Position numbers and translations under genes: made by a program. A stretch of DNA of 64,000 nt. Source: Oreocharis arfaki. Taxonomy: Eukaryota; Chordata; Aves; Passeriformes; Paramythiidae. The stretch lies in assembly GCA_013398015.1 (NCBI GenBank), contig VZRR01006570.1, forward strand, positions 215,131 to 279,130, read 5' to 3'. The notes beneath the pieces were generated by a model. The model searched no databases and was not told where the DNA came from. It worked only from the letters and a program-made list of their open reading frames with translations. Positions 1-11,856 of the stretch are shown piece by piece (the first letter of the stretch is position 1; each line of letters starts with the position of its first letter).

Positions 1-490
1 CACTGACCACTGCTTGGGGCACGGACATCACTGACCACTGCTTGGGGCACGGACAGACACTGACCACTGCTTGGGGCACGGACATCACTGACCACTGCTT
101 GGGGCACGGATAGACACTGACCACTGCTTGGGGCACGGACATCACTGACCACTGCTTGGGGCACGGACAGACACTGACCACTGCTTGGGGCACGGACATC
201 ACTGACCACTGCTTGGGGCACGGGCAGGCACTGACCACTGCTTGGGGCACGGACATCACTGACCACTGCTTGGGGCACGGGCAGGCACTGACCATGGCAC
301 GGACACCTACTGCTTGGGGCACCGAAATACCCACTGCCCCTAGCACGGACACACACTGCCCATGGCACGGACATACACTGCCTATGGCACGGACATACAC
401 TGACCACGGACACCAAGTGACCATGGCACAGACACCCAATGACTGGGCACGGGCACCCGCTGCTCAGAGCATGGACACTCACTGCCCAAC
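1..490. repeat. Minisatellite with 57-bp higher-order unit
   Basis: Tandem units beginning cactgaccactgcttggggc alternate between a 28-bp form ending ggacat and a 29-bp form ending ggacaga, ggataga or gggcagg, giving a 57-bp higher-order period. Clean copies run from base 1 to about 285. After that the array decays into irregular pieces sharing 'ggcacggacac' and 'cactgcc' up to about 490. The left end is cut by the window, so the array continues outward. Because 57 is a multiple of 3, a 126-codon frame stays open through it (156-536); I do not regard this as a gene. Confidence 0.93.
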
Positions 491-2169
491 AGCACTGCCA
501 ACTCCATTATGGATTTATTATTCAGATCAGGAGTGAGATGCTCTTTACTTTCTATTAATACCAAATTTCAAAGCAAAAAAAAACTGTGTCTTCTCCCATT
601 TTCTATGGACTGTGCACCCAGAATTCTAACAAACATTTCAATCACCACTTAGTACCACCATAAGGAACAAGCTGAAAAGGTTTCCACTGTCATCTCAGAG
701 CTCTGTCAACAGCGTGTGCCAAAAAGGGCTGGGGAGCACTTTCACACCAGTACAATTGTTAATAGTGTTTGTAATGCAACAAGGACTTTTAGGCACTGCT
801 CATCCATAGAGTGTGACTGAGTGACACAGACATTGAATTTTGGACTGTCTCCTCTGAAAGAGTTCACCATGGCAGTGGAACAGCAGAAAAAACACATCAG
901 GACAAAAGAGGAGGAGCAAACAGACAAATATCCAAACAGGGCTTAAAAGAGCAATTGGAAAACAAACCCGCTGTGATTTACTCAGACTCACTGTAATGGG
1001 GCAGGGCACACACCAAGCTCTTGTGTTTTATTTGTACTCTTATATTCTGAAATCTCATTCAGAATAAAGGGAAAAGGTGTCAGAGTTGTGTAAGAGCTTT
1101 GACCCTGTCTCTAAGTCAGCATTTCCCCACTCTCACACACCCAACTTCAACATCAACCCTTTAAGTGTTAAATGGCTTCAGAGAAGGCAGGAACCAAACA
1201 CATTGGTCCAAGTCAGCAGCTGTGTCCTCATGTGCTCAGAGAAGACACTTGGAGGATCTCCACCAAATTGCTTTAATAGAGAGCCACTGGTAGCAAGAAG
1301 GACCCTTGAAGTTCCTGTTTATCCAATCCATCACACATGGATTTGGTGATCCACCAGGGGGATTTTTTGATATTACCACAATACCAAGGTCTAAAGATGG
1401 GATTTAACAATCTAGGCCACACAGTCCTTGTTGATTCCTGATGCTAAAGAAGTTACCACATTAAGAGAAAGCAGGGCTAGGAATATTCTTCACTGGCTAA
1501 CAGGAGTATCTAAAAGGTTTTAGGTAAGAATAATTCTTTAATTACATTCTTCAGAAGGTATGTATGGTACCTTTTGATGATATGCAGGACATCCATCCAC
1601 TCCATCATTTCCAAACCAAAGGGTGTGCTTTGGTGGAATGAAAACCCCTCCCAGCATTCAGCCTCCTCTTGGAGAAGCTCTGACTGTGACTGTGACAAGG
1701 GAGAAGCACCAGACACACAGTGAATTCCCCCAGGGCTGTGGCAGTTGACCAGACTGTCATCAGAGACACTCGGATACAATGGGGAGCAGCAGCAGGATCA
1801 CTCCCTAGATGGATTTAGAGCAGTTTCTGGCTTTTTTTAAAATCCACTAAAATATAAATGACCAGATATACTCAAACATCACGTACAGAGTTCCTGATTT
1901 TTTTTAAAAACCAAACTAACGCCTGCAGGAAGTTTGGATAGCAATGGAAAAGCTTCTCAGCTCTGGAAGCTGGGTCTTTTTCCCGCTCCTTCATTCCCTA
2001 GAAAAAAAGGACAGCAAGCAGTAGCTGCAGTTCATTTTAAGAGAGGTGCCGTTTTCTCTTCCAAATGACTTTTTAATGCAAGTAAATCACTGGATCATGG
2101 AACAGATTGTTTATGGATGGGATTCGTAAATGGAATTCCTGAAGCAGAGGGGACTACCAAAGAGACAGG

Positions 2170-2305
2170 AAGGATGGTCTTGTGGTTAAGACAGAAAACT
2201 CAGGACATCTGGGGTCTATTCCCAGATCTCCCACAGATTTCCTGTTGCCTTGGGCGAGTTGTTCAGTCTCCCTGTGCCTCAGTTTCTGTATCTGCAATAC
2301 CCAGA
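2170..2305 (+). repeat. Ancient MIR-type (CORE) SINE remnant
   Basis: The stretch follows the MIR layout: a tRNA-derived start with 'gtggttaag', a degenerate 'ctattcccag' B-box area, then the diagnostic tail 'ccttgggcgagttgttcag', 'ctgtgcctcagtttctgtat' and 'ctgcaata'. These tail phrases correspond to the canonical MIR text 'cttgggcaagtt ... ctgtgcctcagtttcctcatctg'. Divergence is high, as expected for an element active before amniotes diversified. No target-site duplication is visible. Confidence 0.75.
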
Positions 2306-2639
2306 CAGTGAGCAATCGGAGTGGCAGCTTCCGAAGCGAAAGCCATGACGGGACAGAAACCAAGCTTCAACTCCTGCAGTAACAACACAGCAAAACTTCC
2401 ATGTCTTTACATCCCACAGACCCTGCAGAACTAAACAGCAGCAGGGCAGGAGAAGGGGGAGCAAAGGGAGCCGTCATGTGGCATTAAGGTGGCAGTGGCT
2501 TCTCAAGTCTCTGCCTCTCGATGATGGACTGTGAGCGCTGCACATCTTAAAATCAGATTCATCTGTCCCCCAGTAACTGTTTGTGTTGCTCCAGTTCCAA
2601 AGCCCTGGAGTTGGAGAAAGGAGAGGGGAAAAATATCTC

Positions 2640-3420
2640 CGAGGAAGGGCCCTAACACCACAGTGTTTTTCTCACTCTCTCCCTCTTCTCCTCCCCCTCT
2701 CCATTGGCTTCAAGGCCAACAGCTCCTGGAACACAAACACTCTTGTAAACTTCTGAACCACACAGCCCTATGGTGGGTGGGTGTTTGCTCCCTGCCTGCC
2801 AGTTCCAATCCACCCACAGATTCCAAAGGCCCAGAACAAAAAGCAGACTCCATTTTCCATATTTAACAGGCAAGTTCGCTTCCCTCCCCATCGCCTTCAC
2901 GCGCAGAAGCCGGTGCCTCTCCCCAGCACCGGGTCCCACCTTCTGCACGTCCCCCAGGCTGAGGGGATGTTCGTGCCTATGTTTGTACACACAGAGGAGA
3001 AGGGTGTTCCAAGAGGGTTCCCCCCAGCCCCCTCTGCTTCTCACTGCCTGCCTGCTCGGGGAGAACTGGGGATTAGCAAGGGCTGTGCTGCATATTGCAG
3101 CTATTTGACAAAACGTTTGGGAAGGGCCTATTGTGAGGATTGTGAAGAAGGAAGGGGGGGAGCGTGGGTGCGAATGCGACACGTCAAAATTCCTGCTGCA
3201 GCTCACATTAGACAGCACAGCCCTTGGAGCAGCCAATTTCCACTTTCTCCATGCTTGTACTGTACATATTCATTGCTAATTGTGACAGAAGTAAAACAAT
3301 TTCTGCATGGCCAGGATATTTCCTTCCCTCTTTTCCTTTAGAGATTACCATTTATCGAGGTCGTCATTTTCACGGATCAATTACAGTGAAACTGGGGAAT
3401 GCCAGACTATCCAGAACCTG
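2640..3420. other. GC-rich block followed by AT-rich enhancer-like segment
   Basis: 2640-3080 is GC-rich with some CpGs (for example around 2898-2925) and open frames on both strands. 3100-3420 is a non-repetitive segment with homeodomain-like (gctaattg), MEIS/PBX-like (tgacag) and SOX-like (aacaat) words packed into about 100 bp around 3230-3330. This composition is typical of vertebrate conserved non-coding elements, but conservation cannot be tested from one sequence. No exon structure or protein family was found. Confidence 0.25.
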
Positions 3421-5519
3421 TGGAATAAGGTTTCAAACTCTCTGTTGGAAAGGATTATCTGAGAGTCAGGTGGTCTTTTTCCTTCAAATCTTTCAATTTT
3501 TCATCAACACACATATTCCTCTTGCAGAAAATTATTTCACTAATGTGAACTACGTTACTTTTTTGCCGAAACAAATTTTGAAACACTTAAAGACACCACT
3601 TCGTTTTGCACATATGTCTCTAAGATATGCACTGAAATAGGTGAATTTAAGATATCTGAAAAATCGCCAAAAAAGTTTCAAGAATCAGTCATATTTAAGA
3701 TGAACCAAACAAAAATTTTCACTATCTGAGCAGGTCAGCAATAAACTCATGACAACAAAACCAGTCTTTTTTTTTAATGGAAAAGTCAGCTATTTACAGC
3801 ACACCTTTCAGGGCAAAGAGCTCAGTGAGGTGGCTGGGCAGAGATGGTAGTGATGGCTGCAAGGCTGTGTTTTAGAGCTTTGGTCCAGACAACTGATTTT
3901 ATTTTACCATGTTCAAAGCAGCTTCTCCCAGAGAACCCCATGGATTCAGAACTCAGCATTATTTTCTTAACCCTTTTCCCAATTCTTGGCTCTGTCCAGC
4001 TCAGCACCATAGTCTGTCTCCTGTATCTTTCATTTCCTTCCCAAGTACAGAACCTCTTGGAGGCCATTTATCCATGATGAATACATTCAGTGAACATATG
4101 ACCTGCTTAAAACATGACTTGCTGTCACCTAAAATTCATATTTAAGTTGCAGGAAATCATCAGGCATCCCAGGAAGTATGGGAGGTGAGGGGGTTGTTAT
4201 GAGCACATGAAAGAGTTCTCCATCTTTCGGAATTTTTTCGTTCCAAGTTGCGTGGTATGTTGCTCAGGGCTGCCCCTCCCTCCCTCACACACTCTGTACC
4301 TACATGCCTCAGTGGATGCTGCCAAACACCTCATCTTAAAAAAAAAAAATCAAAAAAACATGCTTGCTACGGCCAATTAAAAAATTATTTCACTGGGAAA
4401 ATCAGTCAGAGAAGGGAACAAAGCTGGAACTCTTGGGATTCCCAAAGGAGAATAGAATAGTCCCATGGGGAGTCAGGGCTGCACAGACTTTTTGCCATTT
4501 ACATGAACACCAAATCTTTCATTTCTCAGCATAGCCAGCAATGAGCAAACAAGGCAGAGCATCCACATCCAGCAGAGGAAGGGACAGGAACACCAAGCCA
4601 AAGCCTTGCCCCTGTAAATAGTGCACTGAACTGCTGCTGCCCACCCTCAGCATTTCCTCCCAGAGCCACTATCACCATTCTAGGGAAGAAAAATCAACAC
4701 ATTTCAGACAAAGTTAAGCCTGGATTTAAGCAGGTCTCTCCCATAGCTTATCCCAAAGCAATCCAGATCAAAGGAAATGAGTGTGCCAGCCTTGCCCCAC
4801 AGGAGCTCCTGATTAGCAAAACCCGAGCTGCACCAAACAAGGTGGGTGACCTGCCCTCCCCTGCCCTCCCACACACACTCTGCCGTGAGGAGAAGCTCTG
4901 GGAATGCTGACTGGATCTGCTGCAGCTGCTGGGATGAGTAAAGGCAGCAGAGCTGGGGTCCACAACCAGGGGGACCGACTGTGACAGCAGCAGTGACACG
5001 GCCTCGCTCCCACCTCACCCAGAACCCACAGGCCAAACATTCCCTCCCTCCACAGCCTCTCACAGACTCCAGGGAATTCACCTCTCTTTTACATAATCTC
5101 TTCCATCTTTGAGATCATTTCTCATCATCATGGTATCTGTATTTTGCAAATAATACTGATAAGCTTAATGCATCTTTGCTACAAAGACTCTGTCAGACCT
5201 TCTGATCTGCTCGCTGGGGTATCCCCATGGCTTCTGATCCTGGTGTCTCTCCTCACGCCCTTTGGTACATCCTTTACAACAGCTCAACATCCAAAATCAT
5301 GGCAGGGAATGAGTCTGCTTGAAATTTATGACCTCTTCCCTCTTGTTGTAAAGTGATCCCCTGCCTGCTGGTCTGACAGGTGAAGCTGCAATTTACTGTA
5401 GAGGCCTGTGCCTCCTATCAATAACACACAGAGCACCAGGCTCTCTGTGGAGATCAGAGCTTGCATCATCACCTCACTCATTCAGAACGTGCTGTCCTAA
5501 AAATCCCGGATTTCTATTC

Positions 5520-5640
5520 CTTTCTCACAAATTCTTATGCGTTGATCTCATATTTATTTCATTTATGGGCTTTCTGAATGAACCTGTGATTAAAGCACAT
5601 GCACACCTCATTAGCATAATGAGATTTTTCCTACAAGCAT
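5520..5640. promoter_or_regulatory. Possible homeodomain/POU enhancer element
   Basis: The sequence contains a perfect inverted repeat at 5607-5623, CTCATTA-GCA-TAATGAG. It includes ATTAGCAT, the reverse complement of the octamer variant ATGCTAAT, and two outward-facing homeodomain TAAT cores. The surrounding 100 bp is AT-rich and not a simple repeat. Regulatory function is inferred from motifs only. Confidence 0.25.
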
Positions 5641-5667
5641 GTAATGAAAACGAAACAAATTCATTCT

Positions 5668-5736
5668 GTCATTTTACAGATGTGGAACTGCAGAACAGAG
5701 AGGATATACAACTGGCTTAAGGCCACCCTGCAGATC
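5668..5736 (-). repeat. Ancient MIR-type SINE fragment
   Basis: Read on the - strand, the fragment gives 'tggccttaagccagtt', 'cctctctgttctgcag' and 'ttccacatctgtaaaatg'. This matches the MIR tail 'tgaccttgggcaagtt ... cctctctgtgcctcagtttcctcatctgtaaaatg' with scattered changes. Only the 3' half is recognisable. Confidence 0.65.
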
Positions 5737-7232
5737 CTTATCACAATCCAAATCTTTTACCAAGTTAAAATCAACTGCTTTTAACTTCATGACTGGGTTT
5801 TTTCCTAACAAAACTCCACAGTATTCCTAGAATTTCTCCCAAATCAAAACTATGGAATAGCAGAATCCAATACTGAAAAACAAAGAGGACTGAGGTTGTT
5901 AGAATTGGGGGGTTTTTGTCCATAAGACCTGTTCCATACTTCAGTGGACAAGACAGGCTGTATTTTGAATCAGACACTGCAGTCTGGTAGAAGCAGGTAG
6001 TGAAAGTCTCCTACTAGATTCATATTTACTGAAGTGTCTGATTTAACATTGCCCTGTTCTCTTTTTCGGGAAAAAGGCACTGAACATTTTCGTTTCTAGA
6101 CAGCATCAACTGTCAGACTAGCTTTTACATAAAGCATTTTCATTTCAAGTCTCTTCAGTTTTTAATTAGCTGTGTCAGAAGAGAGGAGCACAAAGGCTGG
6201 TGACAGGAGACGTTGGGGCAGCAGGTTCCCAGTATCCCAGAGTCTGTGTCCCAGCAGGACATTTCCACAGCCCCAGAGGCACTGGGGATGTTCCAGCAGG
6301 ACCTGCTCAAATGAGCTTCCACCAGACTTTCAGAGAGTTCCACTTCTGTTTCCAGCAGTTCTGCACTTTCAATGTTCCCTATGGCTACAGGAATGGTATT
6401 TATGTAGATCAAACCCACTTCACTTACGTGGCCCTCTGACAAAGAATGGTGCATAGAATAATTAGGGTTTAAGATTATTTTAAGCAAGAGATGAGCTCAC
6501 ATCTAGTAAACTTCTAAACTATTCCTGGGTACAGCATTTGTATTAAAATAATGAACAGTGACTGTGAGAGGAAGGACTGCAGGAAAGGCTGGCTGTGCTT
6601 AGATTCCCTTTTTCATCTCCACCCTTCAAAAACTTTAACTGGATTTCTTTCCTGCACGTGGCAGGCTGACAGTGGGACTCTCTCCTCTCCCCCTACCATC
6701 CATCATGTAATCCAAGGCCCATCTTGAAGCAATGATCCTGTCTGTCCGTGCCTGCTGCAGCATCACCACTAGGACCAGGATCCATCAGGGAATGTGCCAG
6801 CTGGCACCCTTCCCTCCCCTCTGCTTTCTTTCCCTGTGCAGGAGAAACCATTCCTTGCCTTCTGGGGCCAGCACTGGACCCACACTGTTCCTCCTAATGA
6901 ATGCAACCTGTTCTAACGAATGTGAAGCTTATTTGTGAGTGTGGAGCTGCACTCAATTGCCTGACATTTCACATTTCTCACCATAAATCTGGGTAACACT
7001 TTATTTTAATTACTGGGACATTTTCTAACTTTTATTGTTTCTGGCAAACACAGGCAAAATGAGCTCATTCATTATATAAGGTATGTGAGCTATTTCTTCA
7101 GGGGAAATTGTGTTCTATATTACCCTTGCTATGCAACAAGATGCCATTCACCTCTCTTGTACATGTCATTAAGTGTCACACAGACTGAGAAGGATTAACT
7201 CACCTTTTCCTGAATGAGAGACGTTGAAAGTT

Positions 7233-7314
7233 CCATCCATCCATCTATCCATCCATCCATCCATCCATCCATCCATCCATCCATCCAGCCATCCATCCAT
7301 CCATCCATCCATCC
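7233..7314. repeat. (CATC)n tetranucleotide microsatellite
   Basis: About 20 copies of CATC/CCAT, with one 'ccatctatcc' and one 'ccatccagcc' interruption. On the - strand it opens a Gly-Trp-Met-Asp repeat frame that is not a gene. Confidence 0.97.
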
Positions 7315-10300
7315 TTCTGCATTTCTAACACACCCATTAATTGTCAGCAACTTTGCCACATCTCCACTCCAAAGCTGGTGAAGACACCACCTCAAGGCAA
7401 TAACAGAGGAAATTCCAAAATGCAAATTTCAGACCCTGATTTGATTTTTCCAAGGTAATTTTGCTCTACAGGTGTTACAAAGGCTTAGACAAGGAACAAA
7501 CTGGTGAGGACTGCACTGCTCAGGGAGATGCTGTGTGTGAGGACTGGGCATCAGAGCCTGCACTCAGGGCCCTGGGGATACACAAAGGATTTTACAAATG
7601 CCCTGAAGCCTCAACGTAAAAATCCCTTTTTGTTTCCAACCCCCTCCAGCAAACTTCTATAACTTCACTAAGATGAACAGTATTGGAGACCAGAGAGCTT
7701 GGAGTCCTCCAGCTCTCCAAGGTCCCATCAGAAGACCTGCAGAAAAGAACACTCAGCATCCCTGGGCCTTATTTGTCCCACAGCAATCAGTGCCAAATTT
7801 CAAACGGAGTCCAAACAAAGATTAAGTTTAGACTCTCTATCTCCATAATGATAATTTGGGGCCAAGACTCAGTAGGTGCTGAGCACTCTGCAGGCAACAG
7901 AACGTCTCACTTGTAAACCCAGGCCATAACTTTTCAATTACTGAATTCAGACTGGACTGCAGAAATCATAAATCAGGCCACTCCTTTCGACAATTGTTTG
8001 AGCTCTAGAACTGGACTCCTGCTCTTGGCCTGTAGCGATGCCTCTCCCCTTGTCTGTGCATTATATCCCTCCTCGGACTGTACCTTCCTTGTTCCTACTG
8101 AGCCTGAGATGATGGAATTGGCCATTTGCCCAGGTGAAGGGGGAAAAAAAAGGTAGTTACTGTAATGGAAGGGCTTTCTGACTCTCCTGACTGCAGAGTG
8201 AAAATCCCAGGCAGATAGCACAGAGCCTGCTTAATGACTCACACTCCTCTTTTTCACCAGGGAAAAATTTCAGGCCTGCACTCGGTTAAAAGATGGAAAT
8301 TTTTATAAAACTTCCATTGTGGTATGTTACCATCTGCTCAGAAATTAACAAAAACAAAATCAAAGTAAGCAAACGGGTTGATTTTCTTTCTTTCTTTTTC
8401 TTGTAGTAAGAGCTTTCTGTTCTGTAGATAAGAGTGAATCTCCAAGGGGAACTCTGAGCACATAGAGTTCAGTACAAGAAAATAGAGACTGCAGCGTGAT
8501 TGTTCGCTGGCTTTGCGCAAATCGACGTCCTGCAAAGTAAACTGTTCTCTGAGTGATGGCCATTTCCTCCTACAGTGATCAGCAGTGTTCCTGTCAGTCA
8601 GGGAGGGAGGGAATTCTTGTGTCTGTAAGCATTTGCATTTTGTGCTCAGCCCCAAAAACTCCTCGGATCTGAACAGCATCCAAGGGCTTCTGATGAGACG
8701 ACTTTCCTGACAAAGTGTTCCCTCTCCTGGGAACCAGGCCACTGAGGGTTTGGATGAGATGTATAGAATAAGACAAAATTTCAAGTTTTGGTTGGAGAAA
8801 AAAAATAAAGAAATTGCAGACAGCAAATTTTGCTTCATTCTTCCTAATGCTTCACAGGAACGCATAACTTTTTCTACCTGGTTTTGAGCAAGAATGTACA
8901 TTTCTTTTCTTCTTTTCAGAGCTGAATTCTTGGAACTCATACCATTTTCATTTAGCTATTTTTACCCACCCTGCTCCTTCCTGTATCCATGGAGTTTCAT
9001 CAAAACATTGAATTCCAGCCTCTAATGACATAACCTTCCCCTTTCCTTCCTGTTCTCATGTCACCTCTCATTTTCTCACCAGCTCCAAAGCCTTCTCTGA
9101 TTTTTAGACTTTCTCTACTTTAGACTTCTTATTTTCTCAATGTACTTTGCATCAGCATTGTCCTCTACAGAGCGGAATATTAAAAAGTCACAAACTTCTG
9201 CATAAACAAGCAAACAAAGCAGCTTACCAGCTGCCTCAGCTGAGGAGAACACCTTCTCTTCTTCCCAACTCTAAGGAGAAATCTGACTTCAAACGCACAG
9301 CTTTGTCTTGCATCAGTATCAAACTGGAATGATTTGACTCAAATCACTCTGTGAGTGTCTTATCTGCTGGGCTGGGGATAAATCAGCTGCAGGACAGCTC
9401 AAGTGAAATGAAGAGAATGACTGCCACGTGAAGCTGAGACAAAGGGACTGTGACACGCAGCCAACAACTTCACTGCCTGTATTTACTCATTAAATGTGAG
9501 ATAAAAGTGCCATTCAATGTATGTCTCAAGTTACTTAATGGATTAGCACTGCAAAATACCTGTCATAGTCTGGCTCTTTCCACATGGATCCTGCACTTGT
9601 GTATTCCTGCATGGCAGAGAGCTCCAGTGCTGTGTGAGCTTGGAGGGTAAATGTAGGAACAGCAATCTGGCATGAACATTCTTTGTCTTAGGAAAAAAAT
9701 CAAACTGTGAATGGAATTCATTTGCTGATTTGCAGGAACAATGAAGTCAAGCAACAAAACTTAGCAAACCATATTAAAAAGCATCTTCACAAGTATTTTT
9801 GCAGGCGACAGAGGTGTTTATGAACCAAAAAAAGAGGTGTAGAAGTTACAATTGCTCCAGGGCAAATTTTAACTGGTTTCCCCTCCTTATTAGATTCCTC
9901 ATTCATAAAAAATTGCTGGCTGACTTAGCAGTCACTGCACCATGTGGGATTTTAGGTGTTCCTAACCATCTGCATGCATTTTTTCCATTTGTCTAACTAA
10001 TTTTCCATTTTAAGTTTATTTGTCTTAATTTTATCTCTCTGTCTATATAATTAGAGTTATCTGGAACATCAAGACAAGCCTTTATCCCAGCAGAGGGATG
10101 GACAGTCTATTTGCTATCAGAAGCAAAGAACATAAGCTCTAAGCTATTCCAAACTCCACTGCCATTCTCTGCTGGCAATAAATAAAGCTCTTCATGCTAA
10201 AAATCATGTTTGATCCTGACAGTTTTTCCTGATCTGAAGCCTGGAAGTTCAGAGTCCTTCCAAAGGGTGTCACAGAAGCTCCCAGCCAGTTTTGCTCTCA

Positions 10301-11705
10301 GAACACGACATTCTCAAATCCAGAGGAACAGCCCCAAGTGAATCAGTTTGAGCTCCACACTGACAATCTGCCAGGAATTGAAAGTCTCTGTATAAAACTG
10401 AATCCTGAAATGTGTCAGGTGCCCAGAATTTCCATCAAATTCAGTGGCTGAGCCATTGAGTGGGATTCGAGGATTAGAACATTAACTTGTGCAGAGTTAC
10501 ACCTATCCATAACTTCCCTATGGGAATGCCGTGCTGCAAGATTACAAGACTAAGTCAGCAATTTCTCACTTCCACAGTCTTATCTCCTGGTGCCCAGCTA
10601 AAGTCTTTTATCAACAGAAAACAGCTGGAAAGCTTTATACAAAAAGTTATGATCCTGCAAGATTCAGAATATTATTTGCACGATAAGCTGAGAAATTAGG
10701 TTTGAAGTCTTTCCTGTGTTTAAGCCTAAAAAGAAAAGCTTAGTAAGATTCAGAAATGCCAAGTTCAGTCTCGTTACACACAGAAAATTAAGTCTGCTTG
10801 GATCCATGCAGATTATTTTGGGCTGGCCTACAGAACTCCATGGGGAACACATCCAGGTTAAAGAAGACATGCAAATGAGAGGTGTGTGACATGGATTTGT
10901 GCTGCCTTTCATTTCTGCTCATACCTAGAAGAGCTCCATGACTAACAATATCAATAATAATGTTTCTTTTAGATGTTCTGTCTTACCCATGCTGGAGTTG
11001 TGTATGTTTAGACTTCACCTACAGTTTATCCAAGTTTAATCTTTGTCATGCCCTCCTTCCCTTCTTACTCTACACAGATCACTGACATTTCGATCCGTTG
11101 CAATTACAAAGACACATGGAATGATGGACTTGTGAAACTTCAGAACCAAATCCCTGCTTCTTCCCCAGGTTGGAAAGGCCATTTTTAGCAAGTCAAATCA
11201 CCATGACTTCCTTTATTAGAGCTGTACATGGGCCATACCAAGAGCTGTGTGTTACAAGAGGGAACAGTGGAGTGGGTCATGCTTAGCACCAGGAACAAGA
11301 CAACTTCATCATGACCTACTGTGTTACCTACCAAAAACAAGTTTTCATGCCATGTTTTCATTCCTTCTCATCACAAGGAGCTACTGCCTTAAATTGCCTC
11401 TGTGGAGAGAGACTCTTCTCCCTCAGCAGGAAAAACAACAAGGTCCTTAAAAGGGCTGCTTAGAAAAACTCAGCAAGTTCACAGAGATGCGTTGTCTTTT
11501 CTGCTCATTGCCCAATGATTTTCCTTATACAATTGATCAATAAAGCCCATGAAATTTCTCTGGAAATAGGCCAGGCCACAGACCCTGTTCTCATTTTATT
11601 TTAGTTCTAGGAAAAGCAAGCAAGAAAAGATTGCTTCTAAAAAACTTCAGCTACTATTGCTGACACTTGGTTCCCACAGACATCTGTCAATAATGGGGTG
11701 TTCAG

Positions 11706-11856
11706 GAGGTCTGTTCCTGGTGTCCAGGAGGTTGTTCCTGGTGTCCAGGAGGCGGTTCCTGTTGTCCAGGTCTGTTCCTGGTATCCAGGAGGTTGTTTCT
11801 GGTGTCCAGGAGGTCTGTTCCTGGTGTCCAGGAGGCTGTTCCTGGTGTCCAGAGGT
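11706..11856. repeat. Minisatellite, 21-24-bp unit
   Basis: About seven imperfect copies of a unit close to 'ggaggctgttcctggtgtcc'. Units differ by insertion of 'tc' or 'gtct' and by single substitutions, so the period varies around 21-24 bp. Open frames cross it on both strands only because of the repeat. Confidence 0.92.

Noticed and set aside
156..536. 126-codon open frame of 19-residue repeats
   Set aside because: It is produced by the 57-bp minisatellite period and ends where the array decays; no splice sites or homology support it.
2652..3341. Open frames of 194 (-) and 186 (+) codons
   Set aside because: They overlap on opposite strands in GC-rich DNA, have biased low-complexity composition and no recognisable domain.
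7195..7425. Open frame with Gly-Trp-Met-Asp repeats on the - strand
   Set aside because: Direct translation of the CATC microsatellite.
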